This document shows positions 1 through 4,513 of a stretch of DNA of 5,337 bases, piece by piece (positions within the stretch are counted from its first letter, which is position 1; each line of letters starts with the position of its first letter). This DNA is from an uncultured Clostridia bacterium (lineage in GTDB: Bacteria > Bacillota > Clostridia > Christensenellales > Borkfalkiaceae): NCBI GenBank assembly GCA_947629845.1, contig CANRFD010000091.1, positions 1-5,337 of the forward strand. Direction: 5' to 3'. A program made the position numbers and the translations under genes. The notes under the pieces are model-generated. The model was not told the origin of the DNA, made no database searches, and worked only from the letters and a program-made list of their open reading frames with translations.

Positions 1-545
1 GGACAGGGGCGGGAGCCCGCCGTGCGCACCGTCTCCACAATGGCGTTCACGACGCCCTCGCGCCCCTCGGCGGGGGTGAGCATGTAGAGTTTGCTCATAT
101 TTTCGCTGCCGAACCCCTTGGGCAGGAAGGTGACGGCGACCCGATCTCCCGCGACGATCTCCACATGGAGATGTGCGGGGGTGTTGTCGCCCGTGTTGGC
201 GCGGGTCAGGGGGTCGCAGATGCTCTTGCGGAAATTCCCGTCCGCATAGGCGCGCCGCACGCCGTCGTTCACGGCGTCGGAGAGGGGAGCGCCCGTCAGC
301 GCGACGTCCTGCCCGATCTCGAGGAGCACGACGCTCATCCCGGTATCCTGGCAGACGGGCATTCCCTCCCGCTGCGCAACGCCTTCGTTTTCGAGGACGG
401 TGGAAAGTGCGAATTGCGCCGCGCCCGTCTCCGTCTCCCGTGCGCGTGCAAGGCGGATGCGGCAGCTCTCCGTGAGCGTCAGCCCGGCCTTTCTCGCAAG
501 GCGGTACACGCAGTCCGCGATTTTTTCGGTTGAAAGCAGTCTCAT
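1..545 (-). CDS. fumA: Fumarate hydratase class I (or L(+)-tartrate dehydratase) alpha subunit, 3' part missing
   Basis: The N-terminal 181 residues of an iron-sulfur hydro-lyase alpha subunit, which with a separate beta subunit would interconvert fumarate and malate in the cytoplasm. The reading frame stays open from the ATG at 545-543 to the window edge. Family landmarks are clear: PVCQDTGM at residues 63-70, where C65 corresponds to the first 4Fe-4S cluster ligand of class I fumarases; DPLTRANTGDNTPAHLH at about 111-127; and PKGFGSENMS at 142-151. The remaining cluster cysteines and the beta subunit should lie left of the window. The start fits the family N-terminus, but there is no Shine-Dalgarno sequence: a TATAAT lies 6 nt before the ATG, implying a leaderless mRNA. 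It diverges from the CPBP gene. The related tartrate dehydratase alpha subunit cannot be excluded from this fragment. Family assignment is firm; substrate is less so. Confidence 0.93.
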   Translation of the reverse strand, partial: MRLLSTEKIADCVYRLARKAGLTLTESCRIRLARARETETGAAQFALSTVLENEGVAQREGMPVCQDTGMSVVLLEIGQDVALTGAPLSDAVNDGVRRAYADGNFRKSICDPLTRANTGDNTPAHLHVEIVAGDRVAVTFLPKGFGSENMSKLYMLTPAEGREGVVNAIVETVRTAGSRPC

Positions 546-551
546 GCAACC

Positions 552-579
552 ATTATAGAACAAATTTCGTAAAAAGCAA
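552..579 (-). promoter_or_regulatory. Promoter of the fumarase alpha gene, leaderless type
   Basis: On the minus strand a perfect -10 TATAAT (557-552) is followed by exactly 6 nt (GGTTGC) and then the ATG at 545. With normal -10 to +1 spacing, transcription should start at the A of the ATG. The -35 is weak: TTGCTT at 579-574 with a 16-nt spacer, or TTTGCT with 17. The upstream sequence is A/T-rich, unlike the surrounding genes. No ribosome binding site can be placed. Confidence 0.7.
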
Positions 580-588
580 AGTTTTTAT

Positions 589-617
589 TTGAAGTTTCCG
601 GGAAATTCCTGTATAAT
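589..617 (+). promoter_or_regulatory. Promoter of the CPBP-rlmH-M14-tadA operon, leaderless type
   Basis: TTGAAG (589-594) matches the -35 consensus at its first four bases. A 17-nt spacer leads to a perfect TATAAT (612-617). The ATG follows after 6 nt (AGCGGT), so the expected transcription start coincides with the A of the start codon at 624. No Shine-Dalgarno sequence is present. It lies back to back with the fumarase promoter in one 78-bp intergenic region. Confidence 0.75.
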
Positions 618-623
618 AGCGGT

Positions 624-1553
624 ATGCAGACGATCAACGAATACGACGAACGCGAATTGCGGACGAGGGAACTTACGGAGGCGGGGCTGTGCTTTTCCGT
701 TTCGGCGGTGCTGCCCGTCTTTGTCTCGCTCCTCGTCCTCTTCATCGTTCCCTTTGCGGCGGGCTCGGGCTACGCCGAACAGGATTGGTACAAGTACATC
801 ACCTATCTCATCTCGCCCGTGTGCATCGCGGGCGCCTGCCTGCTCTTCTTCCGCAGGAGCAAGGTGCCGCCCCGCAAGGTCTACCGCGGCTGCAAGTGGT
901 ACTACTTCGTCATTGCGCTACTGTTGCAGTTCGGCGTCATGATCTCCCTTTCCGAGCTGAACGAGTACTTCGTGCGCCTGTTGGAGCTCATGGGGTACGA
1001 GCGCGGAGGGAGCGCCCTCCCGTCGCTCGGCGGCTGGAACCTTCTCCCCGCCATCCTCGTCATCGCGGTTTTGCCCGCCATCTTCGAGGAGACGCTTTTC
1101 CGCGGCGTTTTGGTGGGCAGAATGGGGGAAAGCGGCTGGGGCACCGCCTCCACCGTGCTCATCTCGGGCGCGCTCTTTTCGCTCTTCCACACCAATCCCG
1201 AGCAGACGCTGTACCAGTTCATCAGCGGCGCGGGCTTTGCGCTCATCGCCCTCCGCGCGGGGAGCATTTTGCCCGCGATCTTCTCGCACTTCGTCAACAA
1301 CACCGTCATTCTCGCCCTGATGTCGGCGGGGTACGGTTCGTTTATCGAGCTGTCCCGCGCCGCCTATCTCGCCCTCGTCATAACGTCGGCCGTCTGCCTC
1401 GCGGGCGCCGTCTTTTTCCTCCTCTTTTTCGACAGGAAGAAGAACGTCAAGGGCGGCGTCAAGGAGGGCGGAAAGTTCTTCCTCTGGGCGGGCGTCGGCA
1501 TCGGAGCCTGCGCCGTGGAGTGGATCGCGCTGCTCATCTCGAGGTTTTTATGA
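624..1553 (+). CDS. CPBP-family (Rce1/Abi-type) intramembrane metalloprotease-like protein
   Basis: A 309-residue polytopic membrane protein. The family's three motifs appear in order: FEETLFRG with E155, E156 and R160 (the EExxxR motif); FSLFH with F185 and H189 (FxxxH); and HFVNN with H222 and N226 (HxxxN). These form the metal-dependent glutamate protease site in Rce1-type enzymes, so it is probably catalytically competent. Hydrophobic segments lie near residues 24-46, 58-77, 92-108, 138-154, 175-190, 198-235, 247-270 and 285-307. The N-terminus (residues 1-18) is charged and probably cytoplasmic. The substrate cannot be told: bacterial members have been linked to bacteriocin self-immunity, peptide maturation and protein targeting. 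It is first in the operon; its TGA overlaps the rlmH start (ATGA). The ATG is chosen because the promoter points directly at it. Confidence 0.88.
   Translation: MQTINEYDERELRTRELTEAGLCFSVSAVLPVFVSLLVLFIVPFAAGSGYAEQDWYKYITYLISPVCIAGACLLFFRRSKVPPRKVYRGCKWYYFVIALLLQFGVMISLSELNEYFVRLLELMGYERGGSALPSLGGWNLLPAILVIAVLPAIFEETLFRGVLVGRMGESGWGTASTVLISGALFSLFHTNPEQTLYQFISGAGFALIALRAGSILPAIFSHFVNNTVILALMSAGYGSFIELSRAAYLALVITSAVCLAGAVFFLLFFDRKKNVKGGVKEGGKFFLWAGVGIGACAVEWIALLISRFL
1541..1544 (+). promoter_or_regulatory. Ribosome binding site of rlmH
   Basis: GAGG lies 5 nt before the rlmH ATG, inside the last codons of the CPBP gene. It decides the rlmH start, because the same frame stays open far upstream as a shadow of the CPBP gene. 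It also shows that the host uses Shine-Dalgarno initiation within the operon, in contrast to the leaderless first gene. Confidence 0.75.
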
Positions 1554-1984
1554 TCAAGGTACGCCTCGTCTGTGTGGGAAAACTCAAGGAAAGTTTTTGG
1601 CGGGAGGCGGTCGCGGAGTACGCAAAACGCCTTTCGCGCTTTTGTTCGCTGGAAATTTGCGAGCTCCCCGAAAAGAGCGGCCCCGCGGAGGAAGCGGAGG
1701 AGATCCTGCGCGCCTGCCGCGGCCATGTCACTGCGCTCGCCATCGAGGGCAAGCCCTGCTCCTCGGAGCAGTTTGCGGGGAAAATAAGGTCGCTCGCCGA
1801 TGCCGGCAGGGAGATGACCTTCGTCATCGGCTCGTCGTGCGGGCTGGACGAAAGGGTCAAATCGCAGGCGGAACTGCTGTCCTTCTCCGCCATGACCTTC
1901 CCGCACCAACTCATGCGCGTGATCTTTTTGGAACAGCTCTACCGCGCGTTTATGATCAACGCGGGCGCGGAATACCACAAATGA
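1550..1984 (+). CDS. rlmH: 23S rRNA (pseudouridine1915-N3)-methyltransferase RlmH
   Basis: A 144-residue SPOUT-class methyltransferase that uses S-adenosylmethionine to methylate pseudouridine 1915 in helix 69 of 23S rRNA on assembled 70S ribosomes. Visible family features are the N-terminal VGKLKESFW (9-17), the SAM-pocket segment FVIGSSCGL (91-99), the block SFSAMTFPHQLMRV (111-124), EQLYRAF (128-134) and the C-terminal tail ending EYHK. It is about 10-15 residues shorter than well-studied family members; the loss falls in the acidic linker around residues 40-58, while both ends are intact, so it is a compact version and not a truncation. Its ATG overlaps the CPBP stop codon (ATGA), implying translational coupling, with GAGG 5 nt upstream. 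Confidence 0.96.
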   Translation: MIKVRLVCVGKLKESFWREAVAEYAKRLSRFCSLEICELPEKSGPAEEAEEILRACRGHVTALAIEGKPCSSEQFAGKIRSLADAGREMTFVIGSSCGLDERVKSQAELLSFSAMTFPHQLMRVIFLEQLYRAFMINAGAEYHK

Positions 1985-2023
1985 TCGGATACCGCAAACG
2001 GCGGGCGGCGCATACAATGCACG

Positions 2024-2836
2024 GTGAATATCTATGACGAAGTCACCGCATTCTACCAAGGCTATCGAGGCGAAAAGTGCGTGTTCGGCACGAGCGTTTC
2101 CAACCGCAAGCTGTACGCCGTCCGCGTCGGCGAAGGCGCGCCCTGCGGCGTCGCACAATACGCCATCCACGCGCGGGAGTGGATCACCGCGCTCCTCGCG
2201 CTGGAGCAGGTGCGCTACCGCGGCGTAAAGGGCAGCGTCTGGTTCATCCCGCTCGCCAACCCCGACGGCGCGCTCCTGTGCGGGGAGGGGCTTTCAAGCG
2301 TAAATAACGCCTCCCGCCGCAAATTTTTGCTTGAAGTGAACGGCGGGGAGGATTTTTCTCTTTGGAAGGCCAACCTCGACGCCGTCGATCTCAACGTCAA
2401 TTTCAACGCTTGTTGGGGCACGGGCAAGCGCAACGTCTTTTCGCCCGCCCCCGAAAATTACGTGGGGGAAGCTCCTTTTTGCGCCCCGGAGAGCGCCGCG
2501 CTCCGCGATTTCACCCTGAAAGTCGCCCCGCAGTATACGGTCAGCTACCACACGAAGGGCGAGGAGATCTATTGGCGGTTCCGCCAGCCCGTCTTTCGCG
2601 CCGCACGCGATAAACGCCTCGCACGTGCGCTCTCGCAGTCGACGGGGTACCCCTTAAGGGAGGCGAAGGGCTCGGCGGGCGGCTACAAGGATTGGTGCAT
2701 CCAAACGCTGAAAATTCCCGCCTTCACGGTGGAGGCGGGGCGGGAGGAACTGCGGCACCCGTTGGATAGGGCGGCGCTTTCCGAACTCGTGGAAAAAAAT
2801 CTCGGCGCGCTTGCGGCGCTGTCGCGGGAGTATTAG
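2024..2836 (+). CDS. M14-family zinc carboxypeptidase
   Basis: A 270-residue protein with a carboxypeptidase A-like fold. The zinc site is readable: HAREW with H49 and E52, and the third ligand H176 in VSYHTKGE. The catalytic glutamate is probably E237 in FTVEAG. The core strand LANPDG (78-82) and the DLNVNF block (122-127) are also typical. The usual substrate-carboxylate arginine in DLNRNF is a valine (V125). No signal peptide is visible, so it should be cytoplasmic, perhaps trimming peptidoglycan-derived or other peptides (inference). GTG is chosen because it is the only plausible in-frame start between the rlmH stop codon (same frame) and the first conserved residues. No good Shine-Dalgarno precedes it. 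It starts 39 nt after rlmH ends; tadA begins 5 nt after its stop. Confidence 0.88.
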   Translation: MNIYDEVTAFYQGYRGEKCVFGTSVSNRKLYAVRVGEGAPCGVAQYAIHAREWITALLALEQVRYRGVKGSVWFIPLANPDGALLCGEGLSSVNNASRRKFLLEVNGGEDFSLWKANLDAVDLNVNFNACWGTGKRNVFSPAPENYVGEAPFCAPESAALRDFTLKVAPQYTVSYHTKGEEIYWRFRQPVFRAARDKRLARALSQSTGYPLREAKGSAGGYKDWCIQTLKIPAFTVEAGREELRHPLDRAALSELVEKNLGALAALSREY

Positions 2837-2841
2837 GGAAT

Positions 2842-3312
2842 ATGGAAGAAAAATTCATGCGCGAGGCGCTGCGCCTTGCAAAAAAGGCGAAGGCGGCGGG
2901 GGAAGTCCCCATCGGCGCGGTGGTCGTCTCGGAGGGGAAAGTCATCGGCCGCGGCTACAATTTGCGCACCAAATTGCAGATGGCAACGGCGCACGCCGAG
3001 ATGCGCGCGATCGACAGGGCGTGCAAAAAGTGCGGCTCTTGGCGGCTCCCCGACGCCGAAATTTACGTTACGCTCGAGCCCTGCCCGATGTGCATGGGGG
3101 CAATCCTGAACGCCCGCATCGAGCGGGTCTACTTCGGCGCGTACGAGCAAAAGGGGAGGAGCCTTACCGCGGAACTTGCAAGCGCGAACCTTCTCAACCA
3201 CACCGTGGAGGTCGTCGGCGGCGTCATGGAGAAGGAGTGTTCGGAAGTTCTCACGTCCTTCTTCACCGAAATGCGCGAACGCGAAAAAAACAAAAAATCC
3301 CCCGCCGAATAG
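2842..3312 (+). CDS. tadA: tRNA-specific adenosine deaminase TadA
   Basis: A 156-residue zinc-dependent deaminase that converts A34 to inosine in the anticodon of tRNA-Arg(ACG), letting it read several CGN codons. The catalytic set is complete: HAE (H51 zinc ligand, E53 proton shuttle) and PCPMC (zinc ligands C81 and C84), with WRLPDAEIYVTLEPC before it and the C-terminal LNHTVEVVGGV helix region that separates TadA from other cytidine-type deaminases. The segment after the second motif, GAYEQKGRSL, departs somewhat from the more usual D-x-K-x-GA wording. The ATG lies 5 nt after the M14 stop, with AGGGA just ahead of it (2835-2839). It is the last gene of the operon, followed by a terminator within 11 nt. 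The C-terminal tail is basic and lysine-rich. Confidence 0.95.
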   Translation: MEEKFMREALRLAKKAKAAGEVPIGAVVVSEGKVIGRGYNLRTKLQMATAHAEMRAIDRACKKCGSWRLPDAEIYVTLEPCPMCMGAILNARIERVYFGAYEQKGRSLTAELASANLLNHTVEVVGGVMEKECSEVLTSFFTEMREREKNKKSPAE

Positions 3313-3322
3313 CGGAGAAGGG

Positions 3323-3353
3323 CGCAAGCGATACGGCTTGCGTTCTTTTTATT
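3323..3353 (+). terminator. Rho-independent terminator of the tadA operon
   Basis: A perfect 7-bp stem, CGCAAGC (3323-3329) with GCTTGCG (3336-3342), closes a 6-nt loop. It is followed directly by a T-rich run (TTCTTTTTATT, 3343-3353). It lies 10 nt after the tadA stop codon, and the polarity fits plus-strand transcription. Confidence 0.9.
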
Positions 3354-3381
3354 AAAGGCGAGGACACCCGTCCCCGCCTTT
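3354..3381 (-). terminator. Hairpin terminator of the cassette membrane gene
   Basis: A 12-bp stem (3354-3365 with 3370-3381) around a 4-nt loop. In minus-strand RNA the one irregular pair is a G-U wobble. In plus-strand RNA it would be an A-C mismatch, so the structure is tuned to minus-strand transcripts, i.e. those of the membrane gene ending at 3427. The stem ends CGCCTTT, followed on the minus strand by AATAAAAA, so the U-tract is short. It shares the 10-mer AAAGGCGAGG with the hairpin at 4248-4278. Confidence 0.6.
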
Positions 3382-3426
3382 GACATTCATAAAGTTGAAA
3401 ATCATTTTATCACATTTAGATGAAGA

Positions 3427-3900
3427 TCAATATATGTCTAAAAGGATACTTGCCCACGTTCCTTTAAGGCTTTTTGCTTTAATGTTAAAAACCGGAATAA
3501 AGGGGGCAATGAATGAAAGAAGCAATGAAATAATCCTTAACGGCAATGCAAATAATGCTACAAAAAAGACCGCTATTTCGCTGTTACTTCCAGAATATCG
3601 TATGCCATCATCATATTTCACCTTGATACTGTCCCCTTCCTCTACAATTCTGTAAGAAGGATCTACATGATATGCTATTCCTTCTTTCGGAGTGTAATTT
3701 TTTAACCATTTCAAAATGCTGAGTTCAAGATAATAGCCTACGATTGCGAGTATGAAGAAAACCAAGGTGAGTGGTGATAGCATGAGCGCCGTGGTAAACG
3801 CTGAAACCGGTATCAATGAAATTTGAATGATAATTTCCAACAGCTTTCTCTTAAAATTCATTCGTTCCCGTTTTTTCTTAAAATTCATTCGTTTCCGCAT
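3427..3900 (-). CDS. Small membrane protein of unknown function, divergent from the HTH regulator
   Basis: I do not recognise this 157-residue protein. It has a very basic N-terminus (residues 1-19) containing a duplicated R(K/E)RMNFK segment, two adjacent hydrophobic segments (about 22-41 and 43-60), a polar middle region (about 62-107: YHVDPSYRIVEEGD and IKVKYDDGIRYSG) and a long hydrophobic region (about 108-138, one or two passes). By the positive-inside rule the N-terminus should be cytoplasmic. The start at 3900 is chosen over in-frame ATGs at 3963, 3942 and 3939 because GGAG lies 7 nt upstream, and because the upstream ATGs lie inside or before the promoter. Codons are AT-rich, unlike the flanking genes, which suggests acquisition. 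It is probably controlled by the neighbouring HTH protein through the operator in its promoter. Possible roles (effector, immunity or transport accessory protein) are open. Confidence 0.72.
   Translation of the reverse strand: MRKRMNFKKKRERMNFKRKLLEIIIQISLIPVSAFTTALMLSPLTLVFFILAIVGYYLELSILKWLKNYTPKEGIAYHVDPSYRIVEEGDSIKVKYDDGIRYSGSNSEIAVFFVALFALPLRIISLLLSFIAPFIPVFNIKAKSLKGTWASILLDIY
3850..3897 (-). repeat. 21-bp direct duplication covering a start-site-like sequence
   Basis: Positions 3850-3870 and 3877-3897 are identical at 20 of 21 bases with a 27-nt period. On the coding (minus) strand each copy contains GGRAACGAATG, i.e. a purine-rich stretch plus an in-frame ATG. The copies encode RKRMNFK (residues 2-8) and RERMNFK (11-17) of the membrane protein. 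Confidence 0.85.
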
Positions 3901-3907
3901 TTCATTT

Positions 3908-3911
3908 CTCC
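3908..3911 (-). promoter_or_regulatory. Ribosome binding site of the membrane gene
   Basis: GGAG on the minus strand with 7 nt to the ATG at 3900. It fixes the start codon of the membrane gene and excludes the upstream in-frame ATGs. Confidence 0.75.
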
Positions 3912-3930
3912 AAAGTATCAAACTGTTGTT

Positions 3931-3959
3931 ATTATACATCATTAAATGATGTGCGTCAA
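3931..3959 (-). promoter_or_regulatory. Near-consensus promoter of the membrane gene
   Basis: On the minus strand, TTGACG (3959-3954, 5 of 6 consensus) is separated by exactly 17 nt from a perfect TATAAT (3936-3931). The predicted leader is about 24 nt and carries the GGAG site. The spacer is almost entirely the palindrome described as operator 1, so a bound repressor would block RNA polymerase directly. Confidence 0.85.
3936..3952. promoter_or_regulatory. Operator 1: perfect 17-bp palindrome in the promoter spacer
   Basis: ACATCATTAAATGATGT has two 8-bp arms that pair perfectly around one central base. It sits between the -35 and -10 of the membrane gene. Its core ATCA-N5-TGAT recurs at operator 2. 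The size and dyad symmetry fit a dimeric XRE-type regulator; binding by the adjacent HTH protein is inferred. Confidence 0.75.
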
Positions 3960-3966
3960 GCATTTT

Positions 3967-3983
3967 ACATCATTTTGTGATAA
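3967..3983. promoter_or_regulatory. Operator 2: imperfect copy upstream of the HTH gene
   Basis: ACATCATTTTGTGATAA repeats the first nine bases of operator 1 with one change (ACATCATTT against ACATCATTA) and keeps the core ATCA-N5-TGAT. Its centre (3975) is 31 bp from that of operator 1 (3944), close to three helical turns, so two dimers could sit on the same DNA face. It ends 10 nt before the HTH start codon and overlaps that gene's likely -10 region, suggesting autoregulation. Confidence 0.6.
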
Positions 3984-3986
3984 AAA
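3978..3986 (+). promoter_or_regulatory. Possible extended -10 promoter of the HTH gene
   Basis: TGATAAAAA reads as an extended -10 (TG, one base, then TAAAAA, 4 of 6 consensus). It ends 7 nt before the ATG at 3994, which would again give an almost leaderless mRNA. No convincing -35 lies at the right distance. It overlaps operator 2. This is tentative. Confidence 0.35.
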
Positions 3987-3993
3987 ATTAGTA

Positions 3994-4203
3994 ATGAAAA
4001 CAGCGGAGATAATCGGAAAAAACATCAAACAAGCACGAAAGGATAAAGGCTATACGCAAAAAGAGGTCGCCGCCATTCTTCATATGACGCAACAGCAATA
4101 CAGCCGCTTTGAAAATGGGGTATTTGAATTAAACTACGATCAAATTCTTTCGCTCTGCAAATTATATGAAATAACGCCAAATGATATTTTTTCAATGGAA
4201 TGA
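3994..4203 (+). CDS. XRE-family helix-turn-helix transcriptional regulator
   Basis: A 69-residue single-domain regulator of the Cro/C1 (HTH_3) type. The five-helix domain fills the protein: IGKNIKQARKDKGYTQ (7-22) is helix 1 and the entry to helix 2, KEVAAILHM (23-31) is helix 2, TQQQYSRFENG (32-42) is the recognition helix and turn, and YDQILSLCKLYEITPNDIF (48-66) is the closing pair. There is no effector or dimerisation domain beyond this. The ATG at 3994 is preferred over in-frame ATGs at 3946 and 3949, because those lie inside operator 1 and would add 16 residues unlike the family N-terminus. No Shine-Dalgarno is visible. It diverges from the membrane gene and probably represses it and itself through the two ATCA-N5-TGAT sites. 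Composition is AT-rich like its partner. A terminator follows 44 nt downstream. Confidence 0.9.
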   Translation: MKTAEIIGKNIKQARKDKGYTQKEVAAILHMTQQQYSRFENGVFELNYDQILSLCKLYEITPNDIFSME

Positions 4204-4247
4204 CTTTCCTATCCACTATGCCGCGCATGGGCTTTACAGTTGACATA

Positions 4248-4278
4248 AAAAAGGCGAGGGGCATCCTCGTCTTTTTAT
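4248..4278 (+). terminator. Rho-independent terminator of the HTH gene
   Basis: An A-run plus GGCGAGG (4248-4259) pairs with CCTCGTCTTTTT (4265-4276) around a 5-nt loop, ending in a T-run. One pair is G-U in plus-strand RNA (C-A mismatch in minus-strand RNA), so the structure favours plus-strand transcripts, i.e. those of the HTH gene. The flanking A- and T-runs would still allow some two-way function. Confidence 0.88.
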
Positions 4279-4488
4279 ATTCCCGTTGAATTACTCTTTG
4301 ATATCATTCTCTACTCCGAACATTCGGGGTCGCCGATTTTGCGGAAGTTCTTATCGGTCTTGGCATTTTTTCATCCTTTCACATTATTGTAGCCCTTGCT
4401 ATCTTGCCGCGCAAAAAATGGCGGTTTCGCGCCAAAACAGGGGAGAAAGTTTGATTTTTCGACTTAAATCAAGTACTATGTCACACAT

Positions 4489-4513
4489 AAACGCCTGAAA
4501 ATGGGCGTTTTTT
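4489..4513. terminator. Hairpin terminator between the cassette side and the ABC-F gene
   Basis: A perfect 7-bp stem, AAACGCC (4489-4495) with GGCGTTT (4504-4510), surrounds an 8-nt loop. It begins 3 nt after the ABC-F stop codon, as expected for that gene's terminator. On the plus strand it ends in a clean T6 run. On the minus strand only TTTAT follows the stem, so it is probably two-way and stronger for plus-strand transcripts. Confidence 0.75.

Larger units (their letters stand above)
4204..4513. other. Gene-free stretch between the HTH gene and the ABC-F gene
   Basis: Apart from the hairpins at 4248-4278 and 4489-4513, I see no gene in these 310 bases. Open frames are short and lack ribosome binding sites. 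A plus-strand frame from a TTG at 4286 to 4498 is not protein-like in composition. Minus-strand frames across 4283-4440 are broken by stops every few dozen codons or fewer. No tRNA or other RNA gene is recognisable. Composition is intermediate between the cassette and the GC-rich flanks, so it could be a decayed remnant, but nothing identifies what of. Confidence 0.5.

Noticed and set aside
165..533. 122-codon open frame on the plus strand opposite the fumarase gene
   Set aside because: The minus-strand frame carries class I fumarase motifs over its whole length, so this is a shadow.
689..1549. Long open frame running in frame into rlmH from far upstream
   Set aside because: It is the shadow of the CPBP gene in another frame. 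Its Arg/Pro/His-rich translation is typical of GC-rich shadows, and rlmH has its own ATG with GAGG upstream and a family-typical N-terminus.
1364..2170. 268-codon open frame on the minus strand, opposite the CPBP 3' end, rlmH and the M14 start
   Set aside because: It lies antisense to three well-supported genes, has no family-like motifs, and is expected from GC-rich codon bias.
2833..3327. Open frame on the minus strand opposite tadA
   Set aside because: tadA is certain from its catalytic motifs. The opposite frame has no recognisable features and overlaps the operon terminator.
3323..3381. Adjacent hairpins as a CRISPR-like or tandem repeat array
   Set aside because: There are only two hairpins of different sequence. 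Both are fully explained as terminators of two converging transcripts.
3380..3655. 91-codon open frame on the plus strand opposite the membrane gene
   Set aside because: The opposite strand has a near-consensus promoter, a Shine-Dalgarno site and a membrane-protein pattern. This frame has none of these.
3946..3993. 16-residue N-terminal extension of the HTH protein from the ATGs at 3946/3949
   Set aside because: These ATGs lie inside the perfect palindrome and upstream of the second operator. The extension is unlike the family N-terminus.
4240..4246. TTGACAT as a -35 element for a promoter reading into the spacer
   Set aside because: No -10 lies at 16-18 nt; that position falls within the terminator hairpin.
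4025..4264. 79-codon open frame on the minus strand opposite the HTH gene
   Set aside because: It is antisense to a clear HTH domain, begins inside the terminator hairpin, has no ribosome binding site, and its composition looks random.
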